Source of the DNA: an uncultured Collinsella sp. | GTDB lineage: Bacteria; Actinomycetota; Coriobacteriia; Coriobacteriales; Coriobacteriaceae | Length of the DNA: 64,000 bases | Reading direction: 5' to 3' | Assembly: GCA_900550195.1 (NCBI GenBank) | Contig: URRB01000001.1 | Span: 1 to 64,000 of the forward strand | Shown: positions 18,023 to 27,670 of the stretch, in pieces | Numbering within the stretch: the stretch's first letter is position 1 | Layout of the letters: each line of letters starts with the position of its first letter | Notes under the pieces: generated by a model | The model's database searches: none | What the model saw: the letters and a program-made list of their open reading frames with translations, nothing else | Told to the model about the DNA's origin: nothing | Program-made: the position numbers and the translations under genes

Positions 18023-19582
18023 TTACTCCACCTCGCTCTGAGCGGTCTCGGTACCGAACACAGCGCGGTACATCGGCGTCGCGTGAAGTTCCTCGGTGCT
18101 CTGCTCGAGCACGATGCCGGTAGCGGTCTCCACACCGTGCACGAGGGGCAGCGGGGTGGCAATGCCAAACCACAAGATCATGACAGCCAGGATGATTTCG
18201 GGGATAAGCATGAGCGCCGGGGCCTCATGCTTGCCCATGCCCTGGGGCGCATGGCCGAATACCGACTTGAGTGCGATACGGGTGAGCGCGGAGATGGCCA
18301 CGGTAAGACCGAGGGCGACCACGACGACCAGCCACATGGGACCGGCGGTAACACCGGCGACAAAAGTCAGGAACTCAGAGATGAACATGCCAAAGGGCGG
18401 GAAGGCGGCAAGGCCGAGCAGCGCCAGGATGGCGAGCGCGGCGGTTGCGGGCGCAACCTCGACGACGCCCTGGATCTTGGCCAGGCTACGCGTGCCAAAG
18501 GCGTGCTGGATGTTGCCGGACACGCAGAAGGCAAGCGTCTTGGTAAAGCCGTGGAACACGCAGTGCAGCAGGGCCGCGGCGATACCCAGCGGGCCACCGA
18601 TACCCAGGCACAGGGCGATAACGCCCACGTTCTCCACAGACGAGTACGCAAAGCGGCGCTTGAGGTCGTCCTGGCGAAACATCGAGAGTGCCGCCACCAA
18701 AATGGACAGCGTGCCGACGATCAACAGCAGAAGTTGCGGATACTCGGCACCCACGGCCTGGATGGTAAAGCCGTAGAAGCGCATGATCACAAGCATGGCA
18801 CACTTAAGCAGAACACCCGAGAGCAGGGCCGAGACAGGACTCGGAGCCTGAGAGTGGGCATCGGGCAGCCAAGTGTGCATGGGGAACAGGCCAGCCTTGG
18901 TGCCAAAGCCGATCACGATAAACGCAAAGGCGAGGCGCATGAGCGTCGGGTCGAACTGGTCGGCATACGGCAGCACGCACGACAGGAATGCGGCCTCGTG
19001 GGCGTTGGGAATCACGTCGGCGGCGTTGGCGTAGATCAGCAGCGTACCGAACAGGCCAAATGCCACGCCGGCGGTACAGACCATCGCATACTTCCAAGAA
19101 GCCTCGAGGGCCGTCTTGTTCTTGTAGATACCCACCAGGAACACAGTGGAAAGCGTGGTTGCCTCCACGGCGGCCCACGTGAGGATCATGTTGTTGGACA
19201 GGCACGCGAGCAGCATGGTGAACACAAACAGGCTAAACAGCGCAAAATACTGCTTGGCGCGCTCGGCGGGCATGGAGCCCTCCTCGATATCGGCCTTTAC
19301 ATAGGGCAGCGAGAACAGCCCCGTAAGAAAACCGATAAAGCCGATGAGCAGCACAAAGATGGCGCCCAGCGAATCGAGGTGGAACCACAGGCCAAGAGCG
19401 CTCGCGGTTTCGCCGCTCATAAGGACGTCGCCGGCCGTCATAATCGACAGCACCAGGACGGCTGCGACGGAGACCAGGTTGAGACCGGCAAACACGTTAT
19501 AGGACGTGTTCTTGGGCAAAAACGCCATGACCAGCGAGAACACCAAAGGAGTCGCGAGCAGGGCGAGAATCAACGTTTCCAT
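18023..19582 (-). CDS. hyfF: Proton-translocating membrane subunit HyfF
   Basis: A 519-residue NuoL/M/N-type antiporter-like subunit with about 13-14 hydrophobic spans. TWAAVEATTLSTVFLVG contains the membrane glutamate typical of these pumps. GTKAGLFPMHTWLPDAHSQA holds the conserved lysine and histidine, and LKCAMLVIMRF another buried lysine. It sits between hyfE and hyfG with 3-base gaps. HyfF and HyfD distinguish a Hyf (FHL-2) complex from the smaller Hyc complex. Confidence 0.9.
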   Translation of the reverse strand: METLILALLATPLVFSLVMAFLPKNTSYNVFAGLNLVSVAAVLVLSIMTAGDVLMSGETASALGLWFHLDSLGAIFVLLIGFIGFLTGLFSLPYVKADIEEGSMPAERAKQYFALFSLFVFTMLLACLSNNMILTWAAVEATTLSTVFLVGIYKNKTALEASWKYAMVCTAGVAFGLFGTLLIYANAADVIPNAHEAAFLSCVLPYADQFDPTLMRLAFAFIVIGFGTKAGLFPMHTWLPDAHSQAPSPVSALLSGVLLKCAMLVIMRFYGFTIQAVGAEYPQLLLLIVGTLSILVAALSMFRQDDLKRRFAYSSVENVGVIALCLGIGGPLGIAAALLHCVFHGFTKTLAFCVSGNIQHAFGTRSLAKIQGVVEVAPATAALAILALLGLAAFPPFGMFISEFLTFVAGVTAGPMWLVVVVALGLTVAISALTRIALKSVFGHAPQGMGKHEAPALMLIPEIILAVMILWFGIATPLPLVHGVETATGIVLEQSTEELHATPMYRAVFGTETAQSEVE

Positions 19583-19585
19583 GGA

Positions 19586-20239
19586 CTACCCCCTCAGCTC
19601 GGACAGGTCGCGCGCATCGAGCGAGTGGGAGTCGTCCCAAATGCGACGCACGACGATGGACATGATGATGACGGCAAAGATGGCGTCGGTGGCGATACCG
19701 ATCTCGATGATCTCGGGAGCGGTGGGGGCCAAAAGCGCGAGCGTCACGTGGCTGCCGTTTTCCATAAGGCAGTATCCAAAGATCTGCTTCATGATGTTGC
19801 GCTGCGAGATGATGCAGGTGAGGCCCACGAAGAAGTGAGCGAAGCTAATAGCGAGCGCAGGCGTTGCGACCTCGGCCGTGGGCAGGCTGATCTGCGTCAC
19901 AACGGCAAAGCAGATCGCGACCTCGACGGCGATGATGCAGATGGCCCACGCGGGCTTAAGGCCGGCCTTGAGCGATGCGTCGCTCGGCTCGCCCATCTTC
20001 TTGTATGCGCGGTTGAGGATGTAAGGGACCAGGACGACCTTAGTGATAAAGGCAGATCCGGCCCACATAAGCAGCTCCTGCGCACCGGTAGTAGCACCGA
20101 GCGTAGCGAGCAGTCCCACGAGCACCAGCGACTGCACCGCATACCAGCGAATGGCGTGCTTGATGTTCTTGGAGACGACCACCATGGTGGACGTGACGAT
20201 CAGAAGGCCGCCAAGGATGTTGACGATCGAATAACCCAT
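19586..20239 (-). CDS. hyfE: Membrane subunit HyfE
   Basis: A 217-residue protein with six or seven hydrophobic segments, similar in size to E. coli HyfE (216). NuoK-like features include the short polar loop near KMGEPSDASLKAGLKPAW. It belongs to the membrane arm of the hydrogenase-4-type complex. The assignment rests mainly on position between hyfD and hyfF and on length. Confidence 0.85.
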   Translation of the reverse strand: MGYSIVNILGGLLIVTSTMVVVSKNIKHAIRWYAVQSLVLVGLLATLGATTGAQELLMWAGSAFITKVVLVPYILNRAYKKMGEPSDASLKAGLKPAWAICIIAVEVAICFAVVTQISLPTAEVATPALAISFAHFFVGLTCIISQRNIMKQIFGYCLMENGSHVTLALLAPTAPEIIEIGIATDAIFAVIIMSIVVRRIWDDSHSLDARDLSELRG

Positions 20240-20252
20240 GTCGTTCTACCTC

Positions 20253-21710
20253 CTAACCGATCCAGCTGGCCGAAAGCGGGCCGCTGACGATGACCATGAT
20301 GATGAGCACGATGAACACGAACGCCATCGCGCGGGGAAGCGGGGCTCCCGCAGCGACCTCGTCGCTCGGCTCGCCGGGCAGGCAATAGCCCATCCACTTG
20401 AGGAACCAGGCGAAGGTGGCGACGGTCTCGGCGACCATGATGCACACGAGCACCAGGATCGCGACGTTGCCGGCACCCACAGAGAAGCCGCCGGCGATAA
20501 TCTGGAACTTCGAGAAGAACGTGTTCATGGGCGGCACGCCGGCAATAGCGAGCGCGGCGACACCGAAGCCCACGCCCGAGATCGGGTACTTCTTTACGAT
20601 GCCGCGAAGCTTGGGCAGCATACGCGTGCCGAGCGTAAAGGAGAACGAACCGGCGATCAGGAAGAACAGCGTCTTGGCGAAAGCGTGGTTAAAGATGTGG
20701 CAGACGGCGCCATCGAAGGCCAGCTGGCTGCCAAAGACCGAAAGGCCCAGACCAAAGAACACATAGGAGAGCTGGGCGATCGTGGAAAAGGCCAGCAGAC
20801 GCTTCATGTCCTTTTGCGGCAGGTACATAAGGAAGCCAAAGAGCATGGTGACCATGGCGTCGATAATGGCGACCCAACCCACGATCTCGGGGATCTCGCC
20901 GGCAGAGACGAGTGCACGCGCGAACACGCACACGCCGACCTTAACCATCGAGGCGCCATGCAGGTAGGCCGAAACAGGCGTCGGCGCCTCCATGGCCGAA
21001 GGCAGCCACATGTACATGGGAACCTGTGCGGACTTGGCCCAGGCCGCAAACAGCACGAGCAAAAGAACGATAGCCTTGAGCTTGGCGTCGAGGCCGGCAA
21101 TCGCGGTAATGGCGAAGGTACCGGTATGGGCAAACACGATGGCGGCGCCCAGATACAGGCCAAGCGCACCGATATGCGTAATGATCAGAGCCTTCATGCC
21201 GGCCTTCTTGGCCGTAGGCGTCATGTAGTAGCTAATGAGGCCCCAAGAGCACGCACCCGTGATCTCAAAGAACACGAGCTGGCCCAAAAGGGTCGAGCTG
21301 TACACAAGACCGGCCATGGCGCCGATGAAGGTCGCGAGGTACGCGTAGAAGCGACGACGCGGTGCGTCGGGATGCTCACGGTTATTCTTGCTCATATAGG
21401 GAATCGAATAGATCACGACAAGCAGGCCGATACCCACAAAGGCGGGCGCGAGCAGCGTGCTCATGCGATCGAAGGTGAATCCCATGACGAGGGTCTGCCC
21501 AAACGAGATCAGGGGGACCTGCGTGTCGGGCATGCCGGCGCCAGCGAAATTCGCGGCGAGGGCGATGGTGCAGACCGTCGAGACGGCGGCACCCAAAACG
21601 CTGAACCACTTGGCGTACGGACGGGGGAACAGGGCGACGAGCACCGAGGCCACCATCGGGGCCGCGATAGCGACCAAGCCGAGAAGGGACAGACTGACTG
21701 CAAATGACAT
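20253..21710 (-). CDS. hyfD: Proton-translocating membrane subunit HyfD
   Basis: A 485-residue NuoL/M/N-like protein with about 14 hydrophobic spans, the same size as HyfD (479). FFEITGACSWGLISYYM carries the membrane glutamate, and WAKSAQVPMYMWLPSAMEA the lysine and following family signature. LIAGSFSFTLGTRML matches the broken-helix region. It is translated 15 bases downstream of hyfC and continues into hyfE. Confidence 0.9.
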   Translation of the reverse strand: MSFAVSLSLLGLVAIAAPMVASVLVALFPRPYAKWFSVLGAAVSTVCTIALAANFAGAGMPDTQVPLISFGQTLVMGFTFDRMSTLLAPAFVGIGLLVVIYSIPYMSKNNREHPDAPRRRFYAYLATFIGAMAGLVYSSTLLGQLVFFEITGACSWGLISYYMTPTAKKAGMKALIITHIGALGLYLGAAIVFAHTGTFAITAIAGLDAKLKAIVLLLVLFAAWAKSAQVPMYMWLPSAMEAPTPVSAYLHGASMVKVGVCVFARALVSAGEIPEIVGWVAIIDAMVTMLFGFLMYLPQKDMKRLLAFSTIAQLSYVFFGLGLSVFGSQLAFDGAVCHIFNHAFAKTLFFLIAGSFSFTLGTRMLPKLRGIVKKYPISGVGFGVAALAIAGVPPMNTFFSKFQIIAGGFSVGAGNVAILVLVCIMVAETVATFAWFLKWMGYCLPGEPSDEVAAGAPLPRAMAFVFIVLIIMVIVSGPLSASWIG

Positions 21711-21725
21711 TGTTTCTCCCTTCTC

Positions 21726-22652
21726 CTACACGCCGACGACCACGAAGACAAACGCCAGAACGGCGATGCCCACGACGGCCCAAGTCTGATTACCGAGCAC
21801 CTTAAAACGCGAGCGCGAGCAGGAGTTCTCGATCACGCCGCATACGACAAAGTCGATCAGGCACTTAACAAGGAAGATGACCGCGCCCAGAACGGCCGCG
21901 ATACCCACGGCCGCGGGCTCGCCCCAGGGGACGAAGATCGCGCAGAACCAGGCGACGACCAGGACCTGCTTCATGGACATGGCGAGCTTGGCCATCGCAA
22001 GCGACGGGCCGGAAAGCTCAGCGAGCGGACCTTCCTGGAGCTCCTGCTCGGCCTCGGCCTGATCAAACGGCAGCTTGCCGAGTTCCATGTAGCAGGCAAT
22101 CGCAAAGGCGATGCCGGCGAGGATCACAGCGACCGGCGCGTCGATGGCGCCCGTCATGATGTGCTGGCCCATGGTGGCGATGTCGGTGGAGCCGCACACC
22201 AGGGCGGCGGCAAACAGCGCCAGCAGCATGGACGGCTCGATGAGCACGCTCATGAGCAGCTCGCGGACGCCGCCGATACCGGCGTAGGCGTTGGACGAAT
22301 CCACACCGCAGAGGGCGAAGAAGAAGCGGGCGAGCGCCAGGCTATACATGATGGTGATGGCGTCACCAAAGACCGGGATGGGGCTTTGTGCCGTAAAGAG
22401 CGGCAGACCCATCGCGAGCATAAAGGCGACGGCGAAGAACAGCGGCGGCATGATGCGCAGCGCAAAGCTCGCATCCTCGCTCTGGGACTCGGGGCGCGCA
22501 AAGAGCTTGGCCAGGTCGCGGTAGTCCTGCATGATGCTGGGGCCGCGACGGTTGTGCATCTTGGCGCGGATCACGCGGCCGAGACCGGAGAAGAACGGCG
22601 CGACGGCCATAACGACCACGCCCTGCAGAACGGCAAGTACGATGTTGTTCAT
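21726..22652 (-). CDS. hyfC: Membrane anchor subunit HyfC/HycD (NuoH-like)
   Basis: A 308-residue protein of about eight membrane helices, homologous to NuoH. KMHNRRGPSIMQDYRDLAKL is the typical N-terminal cytoplasmic loop. YMELGKLPFDQAEAEQELQE is the conserved acidic loop that contacts the hydrogenase module. It connects the catalytic arm to the HyfB/D/F antiporter-like subunits. Confidence 0.93.
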   Translation of the reverse strand: MNNIVLAVLQGVVVMAVAPFFSGLGRVIRAKMHNRRGPSIMQDYRDLAKLFARPESQSEDASFALRIMPPLFFAVAFMLAMGLPLFTAQSPIPVFGDAITIMYSLALARFFFALCGVDSSNAYAGIGGVRELLMSVLIEPSMLLALFAAALVCGSTDIATMGQHIMTGAIDAPVAVILAGIAFAIACYMELGKLPFDQAEAEQELQEGPLAELSGPSLAMAKLAMSMKQVLVVAWFCAIFVPWGEPAAVGIAAVLGAVIFLVKCLIDFVVCGVIENSCSRSRFKVLGNQTWAVVGIAVLAFVFVVVGV

Positions 22653-22664
22653 GCTCTCCCCTCC

Positions 22665-24683
22665 TTAACCCATTTGCACGGCGAGCACGAGGAACACCAC
22701 GAGTGCCGCGACGATGTAGCAGATATAGATGCTGTAGTTGCCGCCCTCGAGCTTAGTCGCGAGGTCGGCGAGCTTCTCGACACCCTTATGCGGGGCATCG
22801 ACGAGAACCTTGTCGGGTACGGGCTCCACAGCCTCGGCCACACCGGTGAGCTTCTGGAAGAAGTGCGCGATGGACCAGCAGACGGCCGTGCAGCGGTCGC
22901 GCAGCGTGTAGAGCGGCTGCATAAACCAGGACACCTCGGAGGCAAAGGTCGTGGCCACGACGGGCATATGCTCGTTGGGAGCATAGCCGCATGCCCACGG
23001 CTGGGACTTCTGCACCTTGCCGACGGTCTTGAGCTTGCGATAACCGCAGGCAAGGCCGACGAGCACCACGAGCGCAATAGCGATCGCGGGCGTGGAGGTG
23101 GCAGCGCCGGAGTACTGGTTCATGAGCTCCATGCCCTCGGCGGCAAACACGCCACCGTACGGATGCAGCACGGACGCAGCGACATCGACCAGCACGGGCG
23201 CGATCACGGGAGCGCCAATGCCCAGCACGACGCAGATGGCCGCGAGCAAGCCCTGCGCAAACACCATGGGGGCGGGAACCTCCTTGGCATTGGCCGCGGC
23301 CTCGGAGCGGGGCGCGGAGGCAAAGGAGACGCCATAGGCCTTGACGAAGCATGTGACAGCCAGCGCGCCGGTAATGGCAAGCGCGACGGCAGCGAACACG
23401 GCCACGATCATGACGGCCTTGTCGCCCTGCATGGCAGCGTTAAAGAGCGACTGGTAGGTAAACCACTCGGACACAAAGCCGTTGAAGGGCGGGATGGCCG
23501 AGATGGCAAGCGCGCCAATAAGGAAGCAGATGGCCGTAGCCGGCATACGACGGAACAGGCCGCCCATCTTCTCCATATTGCGCGTACCCGTGGAGTACAG
23601 CAGCGCACCGGCGCCCAAGAACAGCTCGCCCTTAAACATCGCGTGGTTAAACGTGTGGTAGAGGGCGGCCATCAGAGCCAGGACGGCGATGCCGACCGAG
23701 TTGAGCGCCATAGCGGCCATGGAGGCGCCGACGCCGAGCAGAATGATGCCGATGTTCTCGACGGAGTGATAGGCCAGCAGGCGCTTGATGTCATGCTCCT
23801 GCAGGGCGAAGGCCACGCCGAGGACCGACGAGATCGCACCGAAGACCATGACCATAAGGCCCCACCAGACCTGAACGCCCGAGGCGGAGAGCAGGTCGAG
23901 GCCCACCTTGAGGATGCCGAAGATACCGATCTTGATCATGCCGCCGGACATGAGGGCCGACACGTTGGACGGCGCCTCGGGATGCGCCTTGGGCAGCCAG
24001 CCGTGCAGCGGGATGATACCGGCCTTGGCGCCAAAGCCAAAGAAGGCGAGCACAAAGCACACGGATGCGACCGCGGGGCTAAACTGCGTAGCGCGGAAAT
24101 CCGCAAAGGCAAACGAGCCACCGGCGAAGTTGGTCATGGTGAGGAAGCTCGCCATGATGAGCACAAAGCCCACGTGCGCGATCACAAAGTAGAGCCAACC
24201 GCCATGGATGGAGTTCTCGTTCTCCTCGATCACGACCAGGAAGTACGAGGTCAGCGACATGAGCTCAAAGGCGACCAGGAACCAAAACACGTTGTCGGCG
24301 GTGATGACGAGCATCATGGACGCCACAAAGGTGTTAAAGAAGAAGCCGGCGCGGCCCTTTTTGCCCGGGTACTCATCAAAGTAGTTGAGACCGTAGATCG
24401 AGCCGGCAAACGCGAGCACCGAGATGAGCGCCACGAACAGGCCGGACAGCTGGTTGAGCAGCAGCTGGAAATGGGCAAACGGGAAGAACACGATGGTGTC
24501 GACCGACGTGACATCGCCCAGCACGGCCTGGATACCGGCCACAAACGAAAGCACCGCGGCGACGGCGCCGATTAGGCAGCCGGCGGTCTTGGCGGCGTTA
24601 TCGGCCTTGATCAGCAGAACCGAGGCGAGCGCACCGATGCACGAGACGGCAAGCGATGCGATAAACAGCGTCATGCTATCCAT
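22665..24683 (-). CDS. hyfB: Proton-translocating membrane subunit HyfB/HycC (NuoL-like)
   Basis: A 672-residue antiporter-like subunit, the largest membrane component. FWFLVAFELMSLTSYFLVV has the conserved membrane glutamate; GAKAGIIPLHGWLPKAHPEA has the lysine and histidine; MIKIGIFGILKV and MFKGELFLGAGALL follow. The C-terminal 120 residues form a soluble segment plus a last helix, as in HycC and HyfB (about 670 residues). The ATG overlaps the hyfA stop by 8 bases. Confidence 0.93.
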   Translation of the reverse strand: MDSMTLFIASLAVSCIGALASVLLIKADNAAKTAGCLIGAVAAVLSFVAGIQAVLGDVTSVDTIVFFPFAHFQLLLNQLSGLFVALISVLAFAGSIYGLNYFDEYPGKKGRAGFFFNTFVASMMLVITADNVFWFLVAFELMSLTSYFLVVIEENENSIHGGWLYFVIAHVGFVLIMASFLTMTNFAGGSFAFADFRATQFSPAVASVCFVLAFFGFGAKAGIIPLHGWLPKAHPEAPSNVSALMSGGMIKIGIFGILKVGLDLLSASGVQVWWGLMVMVFGAISSVLGVAFALQEHDIKRLLAYHSVENIGIILLGVGASMAAMALNSVGIAVLALMAALYHTFNHAMFKGELFLGAGALLYSTGTRNMEKMGGLFRRMPATAICFLIGALAISAIPPFNGFVSEWFTYQSLFNAAMQGDKAVMIVAVFAAVALAITGALAVTCFVKAYGVSFASAPRSEAAANAKEVPAPMVFAQGLLAAICVVLGIGAPVIAPVLVDVAASVLHPYGGVFAAEGMELMNQYSGAATSTPAIAIALVVLVGLACGYRKLKTVGKVQKSQPWACGYAPNEHMPVVATTFASEVSWFMQPLYTLRDRCTAVCWSIAHFFQKLTGVAEAVEPVPDKVLVDAPHKGVEKLADLATKLEGGNYSIYICYIVAALVVFLVLAVQMG

Positions 24684-25293
24684 TGTTTACGCTCCCTTCT
24701 GCTTTCTCGGACAGGCCCTGGGCCACAGCGGTAACGTCGACGACCGGACCGTTTTCGATCGAGCGCAGGCGCTTGGCCTCGTCGAGCTCGCGATCGGCCG
24801 CGCCACCCATGACGGTCAGCGCCTTGGTAGGGCACGCCGCCACACAATGCGGGCCGTCCGGATCGAATGCGCACAGGTCGCACTTGACAGCGCAGGTGTA
24901 CTGACCAGGAGCCCACGTAAGCAGGCTGCTCAGGGACTTAGGATACGAAGGCGTCGGGTCGCACATGCCTGCGACACCGGCGATAGACGTGCCATCGGGA
25001 TGGATGGCTCCGAAGGGGCACGCGATGGCGCACAGCCTGCACCCGATGCACTCCTGCTCCTTGACGTGGATGCGATCGCCATCGTGCTCGATGGCATTCA
25101 CCGGGCAAACCTCGGCGCAGGGGGCACCCTCGCAATGGTGGCAGGCAAGGGCGGCCGAAATACCGCCGGTCTTCACGAGCGCCAAGCGCGGCGTATCCTG
25201 AAGACCCTGCATCCGGTGGGCGTCGGCACAGGCGGACTGGCATGTTCCGCAGCCGATGCACCTCTCCGGGTTGATGTCGATGAAGCGGTTCAT
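24676..25293 (-). CDS. hyfA: Polyferredoxin electron carrier HyfA/HycB
   Basis: A 205-residue protein with four [4Fe-4S] sites: CIGCGTCQSACADAHRMQ, CHHCEGAPCAEVCP, CIGCRLCAIACP and CDLCAFDPDGPHCVAACP. It transfers electrons from formate dehydrogenase to HyfH. I used the ATG at 25293, preceded by GGAAG at a five-base spacing; a GTG two codons upstream is possible. It overlaps hyfB by 8 bases and is separated from fdhF by a GC-rich hairpin. Confidence 0.93.
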   Translation of the reverse strand: MNRFIDINPERCIGCGTCQSACADAHRMQGLQDTPRLALVKTGGISAALACHHCEGAPCAEVCPVNAIEHDGDRIHVKEQECIGCRLCAIACPFGAIHPDGTSIAGVAGMCDPTPSYPKSLSSLLTWAPGQYTCAVKCDLCAFDPDGPHCVAACPTKALTVMGGAADRELDEAKRLRSIENGPVVDVTAVAQGLSEKAEGSVNNG

Positions 25294-25315
25294 CCCCACT
25301 TCCTTTCAAAATAAC

Positions 25316-25350
25316 GGGCCGGGCTCCCGAACGTACGGGACGCCCGGCCC
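25316..25350 (-). terminator. GC-rich hairpin between fdhF and hyfA
   Basis: GGGCCGGGC (25316-25324) pairs perfectly with GCCCGGCCC (25342-25350). On the minus strand it is followed by GTTATTTTG, a poor T tract. It could be a partial terminator or an RNA-stability element that sets the ratio of fdhF to hyf transcripts. Confidence 0.55.
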
Positions 25351-25371
25351 AAAAAGCCAACGAGAACGGGA

Positions 25372-27594
25372 CTACACGATTTGGTTCACGTGCGTCTCGT
25401 CATCGAACTTGGCGGCGCCGGGCTCAACGTCCTGGGGAGCGGCGGCGTCCACCAGAGCCTGCTTGAGCTCGGTGTACTGACGCTCCACCTCGCCCTCAGC
25501 CCAGACCTGGTCGGCGATAGCGTCGACCTGGCAGGCGGAGAACTTGTCCTCGGGCGTATGCGAGACCGGGTCGACCTTGTGAATGGTCAGCTCGTTGCAC
25601 TTGCCGATCCACCACTGGTAGGTCATATAGACCGTGCCCTTGTTGATGCGGTCGCTCACGTCGGCGCGGCTGTATACCTGGCCACGGCGGCTGTGAATCG
25701 AGACGATGTCGCCGTTCTTGATGCCGCGTGCCTCGGCGTCCGCGGGATTCATGCGGACAAAGCCGGGCTCGTCGGCGAGCAGCGCCAGCGTCTTGCAGTT
25801 GCCAGTCATCGAGCGGCAGCTGTAGTGACCGACCTCGCGAACGGTGCACAGAATGAGCGGGTACTCATCGTCGGGAAGCTCGGAGGGCGCCTCCCAGTCG
25901 TGCGCCATCAGGTTGGCGCGGCCGTCCTTGGTGGTGAACTTGCCACCAGCGAACATGTCGGGCGTACCGTGGTCGTTCACATCGGTGCTCTTGACCGGCC
26001 ACTGGGCGTAACCGCCCTCGGGAGCCATCTTCTCGTAGGTTGCGCCCACAAAGTTGGGGCACAGGCTGATGCACTCGTTCCAGATCTGCTCGGTGTTGTC
26101 GTAGTGCATGGGGTAACCCATACGCGTAGACAGGTCCGCGAAGATCTCCCAGTCGTGACGGCACTCGCCCTTGGGCGGAACGGCCGCGTCAAAGTGCTGG
26201 AAGCTACGGTCGGATGCGGTAAAGACACCCTCGTGCTCGCCCCAAGAGGTGGCAGGCAGGATGACGTCGGCGAGCATGGTCGTCTGCGTCATAAAGATGT
26301 CCTGGCAAATGAACAGATCCAGCTCGGAGAGCGTCTTGCGCATACCGGCCGAATCGGGCTCGGTCTGCACCGGGTCCTCGCCGTAGTTGTAGAAGCAGTG
26401 CACCTTGCCCTCGTCGACCAGGTGGCCCAGGTCGGTGAGCTTGTAGCCCTCCTCGAGCGGGAGCTTTTCCTCGGGCACGCCCCAAGCCTTGGCAAACTTG
26501 GCACGCACAGCCGGGTCGGTGACCTTCTGGTAGCCAGGGTACAGGTTGGGCAGCATGCCCATATCGCAGGAGCCCTGGACGTTGTTCTGACCACGCACGG
26601 GCGCGAGGCCGGAATTGGGTTTGCCGATCTGGCCGGCAACGCAGGCGATGGAGGCGATGGTGTGCACCGTCTTCAGGTTCTGCTTCTGCTGGCATACGCC
26701 CATGCCCCAGCCAATGATGGCAGAGGGCTTCGCCGTGGCGTACATCTCGGCAGCTTGGTGGATCAACGCGGGCTCGACACCCGTGATGTCCTGTACGGAT
26801 TCGGGAGTGTAGTTCTTGATGGTCTCCCACCACTCGTCAAAGCCGTTCGTATGCTCGGCGACGAATTCCTTGTCGTAGAGGCCATCGTTGACCAAGCAGT
26901 TGGCAAAGGCGTTGAGGAACGCAACGTTGCAACCGTTCTTGATCGGAAGGTAGAGATCGGCGATACGCGCGGTTTCGATATGGCGCGGATCGGCGACGAT
27001 GATCTTGCAACCCTTTTCTTTGGCTCGCACGATACGCCTTGCGACGATGGGGTGCGAATCGGCAGGGTTATAGCCGAAGAGGAAAATGCAGCCCGCATCC
27101 TCCATACCGGGGATGGAGCATGACATGCAACCTGAACCAACCGTGTCCATCAGACCGAGGACAGTAGGGCCGTGTCAAGTACGGGCGCAGTTGTCCACGC
27201 TGTGGGTGCCGATGCACGCACGCGTAAACTTCTGCATGACGTAGTTCGCCTCATTGCCGCCGCCTCGCGAAGAGCCGGTGGTCATGACAGCGTTAGGACC
27301 ATATTCGTCAATTATGGCCTGCATCTTAGATGCGGTGAAATCCAGTGCCTCGTCCCAGCTTACGCGCTCAAGATCCGCGCCCTTAGTGCGGCGGATCATC
27401 GGGTGCAGTACGCGAGGAGTCAAGATCTTGGTGTCGTTGATGAAGTCGTAGCCGCTCATGCCCTTAAGGCACAGCTCGCTCTGGTTGGTGATGCCGTTGA
27501 GCGGTTCGGTGCCCACGACCTGGCCGTTTTGGACCAGGAGGTTAAACTGGCAACCGGCGCCGCAGTACGGGCAGATCACTTTATGCTTCTCCAT
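25372..27594 (-). CDS. fdhF: Formate dehydrogenase H, selenocysteine-containing
   Basis: A 740-residue molybdopterin formate dehydrogenase whose codon 140 is an in-frame UGA (27177-27175) read as selenocysteine. The sequence around it is NCART-U-HGPTV, matching E. coli FdhF, which also has Sec140 and His141. The [4Fe-4S] ligands C8, C11, C15 and C42 and the electron-relay K44 have the same numbering as in E. coli. Conventional translation would stop at 27175 and leave two fragments. The start is the ATG at 27594 (MEKHKV) after GGAGGG. A SECIS-like hairpin begins 12 bases after UGA. FdhF oxidises formate to CO2 and feeds HydN and HyfA. It lies between hydN and hyfA in the formate hydrogenlyase unit and depends on the selA, selB, selC and selD genes in this window. 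Confidence 0.96.
27145..27162 (-). promoter_or_regulatory. SECIS element of fdhF
   Basis: On the minus strand the 18-base hairpin reads GTCC, then TCGGTCTGAT as the loop, then GGAC. The apical GGTCTG is identical to the loop core of the E. coli fdhF SECIS. Twelve bases separate it from the UGA, close to the spacing in E. coli. Confidence 0.88.
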
Positions 27595-27670
27595 GACACC
27601 CTCCTTCCTTTCTCTGCTACCGATTAATCGGTACGTATTTGACAATCGTTGGGCCTGTATGGCCGCCCGG

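Noticed and set aside
16049..24575. Very long plus-strand frames (up to 1412 codons) opposite the hyf genes
   Set aside because: They are rich in His, Gly and Arg with no membrane or domain pattern, and the opposite strand encodes well-conserved hydrogenase subunits.
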